Below are positions 28,501 through 39,646 of a stretch of DNA of 64,000 bases, piece after piece (the stretch's first letter is position 1; the number at the start of each line of letters is the position of its first letter). The notes under the pieces are model-generated. The model was not told the origin of the DNA. It made no database searches and was given only the letters and a program-made list of their open reading frames with translations. A program made the position numbers and the translations under genes. Origin of the DNA: Diprion similis (taxonomy: Eukaryota > Arthropoda > Insecta > Hymenoptera > Diprionidae); the NCBI RefSeq assembly GCF_021155765.1, contig NC_060115.1:930001-994000 (forward strand), in the 5' to 3' direction.

Positions 28501-29320
28501 AGTCAAGATCTGAAGCAATAAATAAGGCAGATCCATAAACGTGCACTAATGTTTGTTTTTCTATTAGTAAACGGTTAGATCCATGATTGATCCTTGATTA
28601 CCGGCATTCGGAGATAGCTTGCACCTTATTGACGAATGCACCATTTCTCAATGCACAATCATCCTGTCACTCAATTTTTTCTAAATCTCAAATTTTCTAG
28701 TGAAATGTGAAATAAGTTGATACGCCGAATCGTTCATGAGCTTATGAATCCTGCACGCAGTGGACCAAGAGCTTCTTGTTGACCCATTTCCGCTGTATCC
28801 TCGCTCTTCGCACACTTTATTCTTCGTAAAGACAAAATGCTCTCTTCTCTAGGTTTCGGATGAAGTGGCGCATTCACTGTTGAACTGAGAACTCGCGAGT
28901 TTTATGCTTTCATGCCTTCAATTACGTGAAAGGAGATAAAAAAAAATCACAACGAAGCGGGTGCAGACTCAAAGCAACGGTGCACCCACTCTGAAATGAA
29001 ACAACAGCAACAAAAACCCTCTACTTCGTAAATATAAAACGAATTGTGAAAAAAAATATGCCTCGAAAAACAGATTCCCGAGTACATAAGTATAACCCAC
29101 ATGCGAGAGGATCAAGATTAGATATTTCTTTAATAATTTTACAACAGGGCTATCACGCGTGTCCGTTGCTTAATTTTCCTCGTCTTCTGTAATATACAGC
29201 CCAGACATAATCTTCTCACCATCATCGTGACGAGTAGATAAAGGTGAGGAATTTATACGTCTACGTATTTACATAAATATGTGATCCTTGAGCGGGGAAA
29301 AAATTTTGACAGTAGTCAAC
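25571..29320. other. gene-free stretch before the sixth protease gene
   Basis: I find no exon with protease motifs and no other gene. It contains the second copy of a diverged repeat (27571-27650). Around 27,245-27,290 there is a segment resembling 30,007-30,050 in an intron of the sixth protease gene. The remaining open frames start without ATG or overlap on both strands. Confidence 0.5.
27571..27650. repeat. diverged repeat, copy 2 (intergenic)
   Basis: Partner of 22334-22412, same orientation. It lies in a region with no recognisable gene. Confidence 0.4.
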
Positions 29321-31029
29321 ATGCTGCGCTACTTCACGCTAGTTAGCCTTCTGGCACTGTGTCACGGATTTGGAAGTATAAAAAGTGATTCTGAATAAAA
29401 ATCTTTATTAGCGACGATACATGAGTCGAATTACAATAATGCTTAGACTAATCATATGAATCGCGACATATTCTTAAACATCGGTATTTCCACTTCCAGC
29501 TTTTCCGGAAGGGTTGATCGAACCATCACCTTTGAAAACCAGTGACGCGCCGAAATCGCGAATCGTTGGTGGCCAGACAACAACAATAGCAAATTATCCG
29601 TGGGCGGTGCGTTTCCGAGATTTCAAGTACCCTGTAAACTTCGAATTAATTACTTCATTGGTCTTCAATTTGATTTTTATTCCCTTCAGGTTTCCCTGCA
29701 GCATGAATGGGAGGAATACACGTACGACGCGATCCATTTTTGCACCGGTACCATCATCAATGAAGACTGGATTCTGGCCACCGGAGCATGCGCTCTTTTG
29801 TAAGAAACAAGCAATCGTTCAATTCACGCGTTAATTTTATTCACTCGCCCGTTACAAAAGTGAAAGAAAAAAAGGAAACCCGTTTCATTTCAACAAAATA
29901 AATGTGTCCCCTTTTTACGTTTACGGACGCAAACAATCGATAAATTCAACCTGCGCGCTATCCATCTCAGTTACATCGCGGATGAAACTCATTAAATTCT
30001 ATTCCATTAATTACAAGTCTGTAAACGAATGTTCGTATCCATATACCACAAATTAATCAGTGAAACCCATAGCTGTGTTCCGCATTGGATCGAAAATACG
30101 GTTGGAATAAACTCACAGAGTGAGACAGTAAAACTTGGGGCCTGAATCACTAGCGACTGTTCCGTTTTTGCAGAATAGAGGCCGAGAACGTGACCATCAG
30201 AGTCGGCAGCGACTATTTCCACGAGGGAGGAACAGTTCACGAAATCGAATACGCCGTCTTCCATCCTGAGTTCAACGAAACTACACAGGACTACGACCTA
30301 GCTTTGCTGAGGGTGAACTACCACAATTTTTACCTCAATTCTCTGTGGCTTCGAAAAGTCTGCTTTCAATTTAACCGTATCTTATTCATCCTCAGTTAAA
30401 CACCAGTCTGACGTTGTCCAGCTCAGTTCAGCCGATCAAGCTACCGAGTCTGAACCAAAATTATCCAGAAGGAACAATTTTCTCGATGGCCAGTTGGGGT
30501 GCATCCGTCGTAAGTGAGCCGTTCCAAACGTCATTCGTTATAATTACCAGGTAAGCCTGACCAGCCCGTATCACAAGCTAACCAAAAACAACTTTGGCCA
30601 ACAGTTTCTGGGCGACATGACGACCCAGCTGCAGTACATAAGTCTTCCAACGATCACAACCGAGCTGTGCCAGACCGTGTACTTCGATCGCATAACCGAT
30701 CGTATGTTTTGCTCGTACGAAGAGTACGTCGGAATGTGCATCGGGGATACAGGAGCGGCGGCGGTGGTGGACGGGGTCCTGATAGGCGAGTATTCCACCC
30801 CCACACCCATCACGATCAGTCGGCGCGAGCCGTTATATGACGAGGTCGCTTTACTCCCGCAGGACTCGCGTCCTGGGATTACGCCTGTTCGGCCTACGGC
30901 TACCCGGGGGTCTATGCAAACGTCTCGGTGATGGTCGACTGGATCACGGAAGTCTCTTCAGCCTCGACACCGGCTCCTTTCCTCGGCCTGGTCGCAGCCC
31001 TGGTGGTTCTTCTGCGCTCCGAGGCGTAG
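29321..31029 (+). CDS. inactive serine protease homolog with hydrophobic C-terminal tail
   Basis: S1A-fold pseudoprotease, 290 residues. Exons: 29321-29375, 29500-29606, 29690-29799, 30174-30312, 30396-30509, 30605-30785, 30863-31029. The signal peptide is followed by a pro-segment and a preserved activation site, R39|IVGG. The catalytic His is Ala87 (ATGAC for TAAHC) and the catalytic Ser is Thr224 (GDTGAAA for GDSGGP); Asp132 remains (DYDLALLR). Six framework cysteines are kept. After the last helix (VDWITEV) come small residues and Pro (267-274), then a 12-residue hydrophobic run (FLGLVAALVVLL, 275-286) and RSEA, which resembles a GPI-attachment signal or short membrane anchor. The last intron (30786-30862) has a GC donor, AG|GCGAGT, and is unique to this gene. 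The start of exon 6 at 30605 is preferred because an alternative at 30551 would leave a 41-base intron. Confidence 0.9.
30786..30862 (+). other. GC-AG intron in the sixth protease gene
   Basis: Reading through gives no SW.C/GYPG continuation in frame. Removing 77 bases from AG|GCGAGT to CCCGCAG| restores the expected order VLIG-LASW...GYPGVY. No GT donor nearby gives the right phase. GC donors with this extended AG|GC.AGT context are a known minor class of U2 introns. Confidence 0.8.
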
Positions 31030-31716
31030 TCCTCGGTCGGTTTCAGGGTGAGAACGCGGCTTGTAATCCATCGCGAAGGAGTTCTGCAGGACTATCCAGT
31101 CAGCAGCCAGTCTTCGCGGTCTGTTCAGCCACTGGCTATAGTCACTAATTCCCGACGGCTGAGCTGCTAATTCGTCGGACAGGTTCTCGCTGCTGCGGGT
31201 TAAGGACTCCTGCAGTATAATCCAGTCCCTGATCCTCGCGAGCGAGGAGGACTGATTCACCGGGGGCGATGGGACTAGGAATAGGAAACCCGGCGGCGGC
31301 GTCTTAATCCGCAACTCGTCAGAATCCCTTTCGGTGAACTGATTCGAGACGACCGAGTCTCGAAATGATCCTGTTAAGTGTACACGCGATCTAATAACTT
31401 CTGACACTGATACTCCGACTTATTTCTGTCTTCCTCGGCTTTCCCTTATCCTTTCTGTCTCATTCTCCCTCGTTTCCTCCGCCCACGTCTGCTGCAACTA
31501 TCTACCCTTTTTCTTTTTTCTTTTCTTTCTTTTTATCCATGTGAAGTCTTGGCGCGGAATCCCTTGTCAAGGTGTCGACGTTTGCTTCGAGTGAACCCGT
31601 CGATTCGAACCGGCAATTCGGACGTTTGACGATTATAGACATAGAACATTTTTATATCCAGTGATTCGGTGTTGTTTTATACCCTAATTTTGTTATCTTA
31701 ATATGTGTAAGTGAAC
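31030..31716 (+). other. 3' flank of the sixth protease gene with an imperfect repeat
   Basis: The nearest AATAAA is at 31717-31722, so the 3' untranslated region may be about 690 bases. Segments beginning near 31,080 and 31,207 resemble each other (both around CTGCAG..TATCCAGTC). On the minus strand the region is open for 149 codons, with DWIILQES and DWIVLQNS repeated, but that frame has no upstream ATG. Confidence 0.4.
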
Positions 31717-31722
31717 AATAAA
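31717..31722 (+). terminator. polyadenylation signal of the sixth protease gene
   Basis: AATAAA in an AT-rich context, the first canonical hexamer after the stop codon at 31027-31029. Confidence 0.5.
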
Positions 31723-33016
31723 TATCTGCATCAAGTCCGTCAGGGTTCGTGTGTGATATGACCACGCACGCATTCATCACGTAAAACTCGTTAAAAATCA
31801 GCAACCCATTCGAGATGATTGAACGGCGCATATTTGATTGATTGAAATCACGCTAATTCGAATCGATTATCGCCGAGTTCCGTGGAGCAACGGCAAACAT
31901 AATCTAGGATCGGTGTAATCAGCTACAATCAAAGGCATTGTCAATGAATTTTTTAAGACCATGTGATCCGAAGCTCTGAAAATAGGCGAGGAAACTACGG
32001 TTCGAGGGAAGGGAGAAGGATGCGAGTGGGAAAATGGTGTGTCGGAAGTAAGTATGAAGCCGGAACGTTTATTGCTACTATTTGGCAAAGTCGAGGCAAT
32101 ATCTGCGACGTTGCAACGCGGGTGCAGTTATTAGTTGACTTAACCGTGTTCCGCGCGATGTTCACTATCATACCTCGGGCTACGTCGGTACGTGCAAAGC
32201 AGCCTGAGTACAATTCCATGCCGAGAGCACACCATCGGTGTAAAATGGTTTGAAAATTCAGTTCCGTCGGTGCAGGGGCGTGAGCTTTGGACTCGCGGAG
32301 TTTTCAGTATGGTGGAAAGAAAGAAGCAGGAGGAGAGAAAGAGGGGAACTGAACTAGCTACGGATATGAATTGTTCTTTCTTACGGGGCCGAGCCATTCT
32401 TCAAGTTTCCTTGGCGCCATAATTGAGTAATGCCTTGAAGCGTTCGGAGAGCGTGGTTCATTTTAAGAAGTGCCGTGACAAATTCTCAATTTGCTACTTT
32501 ATGTATACGTATACCTATATGTATATTACTACCGACATCCGTCACCGGCAGTGCTTTTCTTGAGAGTTTAACGCATAATAGATGAGGACATTAGTTAGGA
32601 TTACCTGCGACAGGCTTTCATGAAAATTTGACGCCAATTTCGAGAAACGCGTGTCTGTTGATGCGTTTTTTTCCTCATCTTCGCATAGCCATTTTTCCAC
32701 CCACTTCTCAAAGATTAATATCGTCCGCCTAGCCTGTTCTAGTCTCCCGGTGATATTTTAGACGGAACTATATCTCGACGTTGTAGTCGGTATGATACAA
32801 GCAGTATAATTACAATCATAAATAAGCGTATAATCTCTTGGGAGCTTTAACTACGGTGGATCTACGATAGCGAAGATAATATCCGGACGTTCGTCTTTCA
32901 TTCGGTGAAACTTCGTCCCTTGAAAATTTGTTCAAAGAAATTTTCACCAGACTATAATAATGCCCACTGCATGATAAATCTAAAGGGTTTTTCTCGTCTT
33001 AGGCAGTAGAAAAGGA

Positions 33017-33049
33017 AGGAGAAGAAGAAGAAGAAGAAGAAGAAGACGA
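33017..33049. repeat. (GAA)n microsatellite
   Basis: Tract of GAA triplets. On the minus strand it reads TTC and gives a spurious poly-Phe frame. Confidence 0.85.
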
Positions 33050-35841
33050 AAATGGGAGAGAAAATAAATTTCACCAACTTTCTTTTATCATTTTGTAAAT
33101 TGCCCCGCAGCTCAGCGTGGCTCTGATTGAAATCGCGCCATTTACTGGGCTGCAAAAATTTCTTCAGATTATAGGAGCTGAGGCTGCCACGCGCACTTCC
33201 TCGCTCTTCATCCCTGTCAGTGTTATCGCCGGTATTCCTTTTGTAAATCAATGCCAATATATTAATGCAATATGTATGCTCGGCTCTAGACCGTTACATA
33301 AATCATAAGCCAGAGGGAGAGAATACCGTGGCTTTAAGTATAAGTGAAATGTGAGTTGGCTTGTCCAACCCTCTTGAAAAAATAGAAAGAGTAAGTAAGC
33401 CATTGAAAATACGTAACCTACGAGAGAAAATATTCGATTCACTGATCTTGCTCATGCATAAATAAAGATACAAGGGTGACTATACTTGTATTCTTGAATA
33501 ATGCAATGTTACTCGTGGCTCGTGTAAGTAACTGTCTGGTACAAGTTCCGCTGCTTATCGTGTTTCACATTCATGTAATTCACAATTATAGGTTTGACTA
33601 CGTGAACTTACAACTGAAATACGTGTCCAAAAGTGGAACTGTCGCGTCCAATGTGGCTGAGCTCTTGGTTTCTGGACGAAGATAATGAAAGGGGTGAATA
33701 TTCCATAATTCTCGATCCATGACTGTATTTTCAGAGGGTGTCTCGATTTAAAGAGGATCGTTATATCAGGCATTGTAACGAATATCCTTATGCTTGAAAT
33801 AATTGTATACCCTTGTGTGGATTTGAAGTGCCCATTGCGGTTCATGTTGAATACAGAGATGTTTGAGCAGTGGTAACTGTTAGAGTTTGATAATGTTTTG
33901 AATTATACTCGTAGCTTTCAATTTGCGACATTCTCCATGGTTTCTATTTTCTAAATATCAACTTACACGCTGATTGTTGAGATGAAACTTGAAGTTTGCA
34001 CGTTGACAGCGTAAACTTTATTGTAACCTTATATCAGAAATTTTGCGAAATGTGGATCGATTTTGACTTAAGGCCCGTTTTACGATAAAGTGAAAGGAAA
34101 TTCCAGACAGAATTGCGGAACATAAAAATACCCGGCAATGCCTGCCTCAACATTGATTCGCCGAAGCTCGCAGCGCTGTGGGATGTAATTTAAAATGCGA
34201 AACTCAATCAACGCCGAAATCCAATCAACGTTCAATTAATTCCGTTTGCAATTTAGTCGATTTCAATGTTGAGATGCTCTATAGGTATAGATTCTTGCGA
34301 CGCGTGTAGGCAGGCGTCCACCTGGACTAGGTAAATCTTCGAGTCGAACGGAAGCCGCCAATTTCCCACCGTAACTCAAAATACTCGCCTTGAAATAATT
34401 CAAACGACCCAGTCGTAGAACGAAAGCTTGTTCCACACCCCAACATTCCTTATAGTACATACAGGAGGGAGAACAAAGGTTGACAAAAAAAGAACTTGGC
34501 GCATTGACATTGTATTTTCGTCAATAACAAAAACAACAACCGCGAAACTGTTTGCAAAAAATGAAAGCTGTTCCGATCGAAATATACTGTACGGTGAAGC
34601 TCGCCGCTGTTTCGGTGAAAACATGCGTGGCTGAGGGTGAGTTGCAGCTAACAACCGTGGAGCAAACAGCTGAAACACACTCCAGGGAAATTTTGGACGC
34701 GTGTCAACACCGCCATTCGCAAAAATGACGCGCAGAACCCGACGCGGTGTTTGGCTTCGAATCGCGTGGGCATTTGCCATCACCGATGGCTCGAAGAGTC
34801 CAAAGTGATTAAGCCGAGCTCGATCGACGAGTAGAAATAGGAAAAAAATTGTCGGTCAATGGCAAATGCTGGATTATTTTTCACCCGGAAATTATGAGCC
34901 GTGACCTTTTCGAACGGTACTAGGTAATACCCAACAGCCCGATTTCTTAAATGCGGTTTCTAAGTGCTCGAAAATTTTCATACAATGAAGCAAAGTGAAG
35001 TACACAGCGCGAGGTCGACTTCGGGGAGGATATCGATATGGAAGAATCGGAGATAAGCTGCGCCTGCGGCGTCCCGAGGCATGAATGCGGTGGTGAGAGC
35101 CGTGAATTATCAATGTAGTTGGGTATTAGGGGAGTTGCCGAGCGCGAACTATAAACCCGGTCTATTTCCGGCGGGATCTGACCGCCTCGCAGCCTCCGGT
35201 CCCTGCAGTCGGTTGCCTTCCGCTTGTAGCGGGTGCGCCGGTTCCGCAGACTTCCGAGTCGCTTTTTCACCCCGAAACAACCGTCGGGCCGTACAATCTT
35301 GTCGCTAAATGATCAGATAGCGCCACGTACGCCGGATGTGCACATAGAAGCGTTATGCAAATCGGTTCTTCCTTTATCGCCGTGCGATTTCGCTACCCTA
35401 GCTCTGGAGCAGGTCCGCGAAGTACATCTGCTCAAGATATAAGCCGCGTAATGATCCGCTTTGCGCCTTCGTGCCAGTGCATAATGACGCGAGTTCACCG
35501 GTTTTACGAGTACTTCTGGAATCAGCCCACACCGGGAGAAACAGGCGAGAAGCTGATCCTGCGCAATGCACTTCCTTCATACCCTGCGCAATCACGCCCC
35601 CCGAATATTCTTCGCCCAGAATCGGTGGTTAAAGAAGCCGCGAAGGCGTCGTCGTGAGCTCCTGCTGCATTCGACAATTACGACCGTTCGGGGAGGGTTA
35701 TTATCAGATCCGGGGGGTTAGTCGTGATCCGTAATCACGCTTCGTGTATTTAACCAGACTTGTACAAATATATTTACCCGCTACTAGCAATTTGCATTTT
35801 AATTACTCATTACCATGGCAAATATTGCACCCTTCGTTACG

Positions 35842-35900
35842 CCCCCCCCCCCCCCTCTCCCCCTCTTCCCTATACCCCTCTCTCTCTCGCTCTCTCGCGT
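35842..35900. repeat. C-run followed by CT-rich tract
   Basis: A run of about 15 C grades into CT dinucleotides. The Pro-rich and Gly-rich open frames spanning it on either strand are repeat artefacts. Confidence 0.8.
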
Positions 35901-37861
35901 CGTCTTCGTTGCCGAAACCGTTTGTGCACCTTCTCGCGAAAGAGCTCGTAGTCGGGACGACAACAACGGTCTCGTACCCCAGCCAAGATTTACATTGTGC
36001 CAACCAGACGACCCACCGTCGCTGTAGTTCTGCCACTGTACAACCAAACCACCGAACAAACTGCTCTAATTAGTTATGCACAAACAGGCGCGCCGCTTAA
36101 CACACCGCCTGCTTTCAGCAAAATCCAGTGCATTTCTACGTTCGAACGATCCCCTTTTTGCGATATGCGTTTTCGCAAAAGCCTCACACCCTCTGCCCAC
36201 ATATGCCGCAGTCTGAGTGGTGCAAATGGCTTAGAGGCTGGCTGAATGCTAATCTTAAGTACACCTGCACAGCCCCGTTCACCCCTGAAAAGGAAATTGG
36301 CTCTAGATTCTTGCGTCAGGATCAGCCTGAAACATTGTTCATGAAATAATTTCCGGTCAGTCCGAAAATGCAACCGTGCTCCGTGTGCTGCAGCGCCTTT
36401 AACCAGCCCGGTCCAAATCATGTGTGGCAGACCAGCAGAGACTCTTCTGGGAATGGATGGAAGTTGTGCAAACTGGGAGCACAGTATCTGGTGTGTGAGG
36501 AAAATGAGTTGTTCAATCTCGTCACGGAGCGCAGGAGGAATACGGTTTCTCATGGGATTCGGTACCGGGTAGGTATACTAATTGTTGAGGAGTCAGCGGA
36601 CGGGGTATTTAGAGTCGGTTGTAAGTTAATCCCGAAGTTGGAGGAAACCGACGATTAACCCTGAGAAAATAGCTTGTTCAGCCCTGACGTAGGCTGCTTG
36701 GCATGATTTGACGGAATCGACGGGAAGCCGTGGAGTCGAGTAACTTGTTATTTCTCTCCTCTCGGAAACAAGGCTAGAAAACTGCAGAGAAAGGCGGTGC
36801 CGCCGAGACCGGAATTGATTTTGGAATATGGCCAGTTGATTAACAATGGAGAGAAGGAATTATAATACGTCCGATCGGGAAGGCGCAGCGCGCGAAATCA
36901 GAGCACTTTATAGAAATTGCAGGGAGCATTATTCCCGGATTTGGCGGCTCCTCCTGCCAGGTGATGGATATATGTATGTTTGTGTGCGACTACCCAAGCT
37001 GCCGCAGAGAATTCGGGGTGCGCTGATAGGGTGGCAGCGATTTCCGCCAGCCTCGACAGTCGGGTGAGCTCAAAACTTCGCCCGGAGTTCACAGTTCATG
37101 CTCACACTAATGGAATGGTATTTACAAACGGGAACAAACACTCCTATCAATTACAAGACGATTCAACCCACTTCTCGCCGTTCTTCCTTAGCCCCGTGCC
37201 TCCACTTTTGCTCTATCGCATTCTATTCTCCCTCCTTCACCTCTGCCATCGGCGCGCTTCCGATCCTCTTCCCCCCCTCTCTGAACGAGTGAACTTTTGA
37301 TTACCCGCATCCCGTGTAATCCCCAAGTCGTGGATTCAGGTCCAGAAACGCTAGGCGTGTCGGCTCTGTAAATATTTGAATCTTGAAATTTCAGATCGAC
37401 GGAAGGATAAGGATCGGCAACCCTTAGCTCGTGGGATTCCTTGTCTCTGGCTGCTTTCTACGCGTAGGAAAAGCCGACGCTGGTTCACTCTGACTAATCG
37501 GGGTGTAGAGAAGTACAGTGGTTCGGGTAGTCCCGGACCTTTTCCTTCCTTACAATTTATTGATCACCTGACGACAGTCTGGTATTCACAGCCAGAAATT
37601 TTGCTTGCAACACGTTCGTTCAAGGTGTTCGAAATTCTAACAATTTTACGATCGTTTTCTCGAGAAACTTCTAGCTGCAATTATTCATCTGACAAGTCGC
37701 ATGCGCTGCCAACTGCGACTAGACGGTGTAAAAGCTCGACCGTGACTTTTAACCGTTTTAAATGAACTGTCAACGGTTAGCCTGGAACTTTTCGTTGAAT
37801 GTAATGTAATGGAATTTGCTTGACAAATTGAAATCAAGTAACTACTACACTCCTCGCGGTG

Positions 37862-38670
37862 ATGTTCAGCCTGAGGGTAACTATTCAAAACGGTTCCAAG
37901 AACTTTTTAAGCGAATTCTAATCCATAGGATGTTCCCACCTTTTTCACCCTCTTCTCCGTTTGTTCTTTTTTCAGAAAGTTGCACAAATTTCCGCTCCGA
38001 AAGCAAGGCTTGTATCCACTCCGTCACTCGGACGGTTCTCCTCGAAAAGCAACGGCTGTGACGGAAGGAGCGATGATGATGCGGCTGAAAATCAGTGTCA
38101 GAAAGAAACGGTAACTAGACATGGCGAGGAAAACTAAAAGCTCTGATTCCGAGTCCGAGCCGGAAAATAATGCTGCAATAAGCGATTAAATCGCGAATGA
38201 AAAATTAAGCTCGTTCAAGTATCAGCAATAATGCCGGTTTTCATTACTCCAAGTAAAAGTAGATCGCTTATCGTTAAAGCCAGTCTGCCTCTCAGACTGA
38301 AAAAATCTCGACGAGGTTTTGAATAGTACGACGAATGCAGTAAGAACAAAGCCTTTTATTTTGTGGCTCAAAAGAACACTTCACCGATTGATATTCAGAG
38401 GTATTAAAGGTGCCTCGTGACTGCGACGACCCGCCATCCCCGTGCTGCAATGAGGGCAAGGGTGATTATCAAAAAAGGATCACAGGCGTGAGAAACCGTG
38501 AAAATAATCAGCTGCAGCGTTTTTCTCTTTCGGCAGATCATCTGGGCCGTGACATCGGAACCTACAAGAACACCGATCACTATTTCTACACGTCGACTAC
38601 GTTCATCGAAGTCTTCACCTGCCTTAGAGACTTTAGGCAGCCGGCACCGGTCGCCAGGCAAGAATCGTGA
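37862..38670 (+). CDS. NDUFV3: mitochondrial complex I subunit NDUFV3 (10-kDa flavoprotein subunit)
   Basis: Accessory subunit of NADH:ubiquinone oxidoreductase, attached to the NDUFV1-NDUFV2 flavoprotein module on the matrix side. The C-terminal 43 residues (38539-38667, TGA 38668-38670) carry TYKNTDHYFYTSTTF and FRQPAP..RQES, matching the conserved NDUFV3 tail (TYKN..H..YS..TF, FR.P.P...RES). Upstream coding exons are 37862-37876 (first ATG after an in-frame stop) and 37976-38110. They join in frame to give an Arg/Ser-rich, acid-free start (to about residue 30) typical of a mitochondrial presequence. The last junction is unresolved: the best acceptor (polypyrimidine tract, ..GGCAG at 38536) is out of phase with the 38110 donor, while CTGCAG| at 38517 is in phase and gives a 100-residue protein, close to the short mammalian isoform. 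Family identity is firmer than the exon model. Confidence 0.7.
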
Positions 38671-39613
38671 GTTACAGGCAAAATGGTGGAGAAGGTTGAG
38701 GAGCTTTAGAAAATCTCGCAATTCTTTTACTGACGTGGGCGACAAAAGACGACTCTCCGATTCGGTGATGGTTCAAAAGAGCGACAAACAAACTTTAATT
38801 TCTTCTCGATCGGTGCGGGTGACCTTTCTGCAGCAACTCACCTTCATCGGCGACAGTCGCAAAGTTCCCGGCTCTTTCTTCCCACGGAAATTAAATTCCC
38901 GAAGTCATCAATTTGAGAGCAAAAGAAGATCAGACGAGTCGCAAAAACTGCCGAGCACAGGCGGCACTCGGCTCTGCTCCTTTATTGATCTATTGCGTTT
39001 TGTCCAGATGATTTCTTCAATTCCCGAATATCACCCTCCGTTCCCACTTTTCTTTCATTGCGTGTAAAATCAGAACGATGACATTATTCAATGTATTAAA
39101 CTTAGATAAAAAATCTTCTACAGGATCAGAGCGAGGAATAAGTGAAGACGAAGGACCAAAAAAACAAATGGACGATGTCGAAGCTTTTCGTAAGATGCTT
39201 GAGACATATCGTTAGTAAACCGCAGACGACTGAAAGATGTGAGTGTCATATTTTTTTACTCCATATGAAATATTTACCCTTTACAATTGTGAGAGGATAA
39301 AACGTAGACCACAACATCACGTCGCGTTTTATTTTCAGTTATTGACTTTAACGATCTTGCCAACCACGAAGGAGGCGTGCACTGTGTAAAAATTCAAATA
39401 ATCATCTGTACACGGCACTCCCCAACGCTACAAACGTAATAAATTATATTTACACTTTTACTCAATCACAACCGAATGTATTTCAGTGAAAAAAGGCCGA
39501 CCAACAGTTCAAATGAATCTCGACCGCGTGCAAAACCAGGATTATTCGATTCAAAGTGAGATGAGAAGTATTTGTTTGAAAAATGAAAATAAATAAAATA
39601 AACAATGGTAATA

Positions 39614-39646
<33 letters not shown>

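Larger units (their letters stand above)
31723..37861. other. gene-poor stretch, locally CpG-rich
   Basis: I cannot support a gene. 34.8-36.7 kb is richer in CpG than its surroundings and has a TATAAA at about 35,150 followed by an initiator-like GCAGTCGGT, so it may be a promoter or 5' exon of a gene with distant exons. Overlapping open frames of 96 and 159 codons at 36,074-36,658 on opposite strands match nothing I know. An ATG-started frame at 36,846 encodes a short basic peptide containing ALYRNC before a possible donor (CCAG|GTGATG). Simple repeats: GAA (33,017-33,049) and C/CT (35,842-35,900). Confidence 0.45.

Noticed and set aside
30551..30604. Upstream alternative acceptor for exon 6 of the sixth protease gene
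   Set aside because: It is in frame but would leave a 41-base intron and insert 18 residues where family members have none.
36074..36658. Opposed open frames of 159 and 96 codons
   Set aside because: Mutually overlapping on opposite strands, no recognisable motif and no splice partners, so chance in a G+C-richer region is adequate.
38498..39067. 189-codon open frame on plus
   Set aside because: It begins at GTG, not ATG, and overlaps in another frame the recognised NDUFV3 C-terminus, so it is a shadow.
39124..39215. Possible C-terminal exon (acceptor CTACAG, ends ..MLETYR stop) joinable in phase to 38666
   Set aside because: The partner donor (AATC|GTGAGT) overlaps the NDUFV3 stop, and the joined frame is not the NDUFV3 frame. 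The phase match is probably chance.
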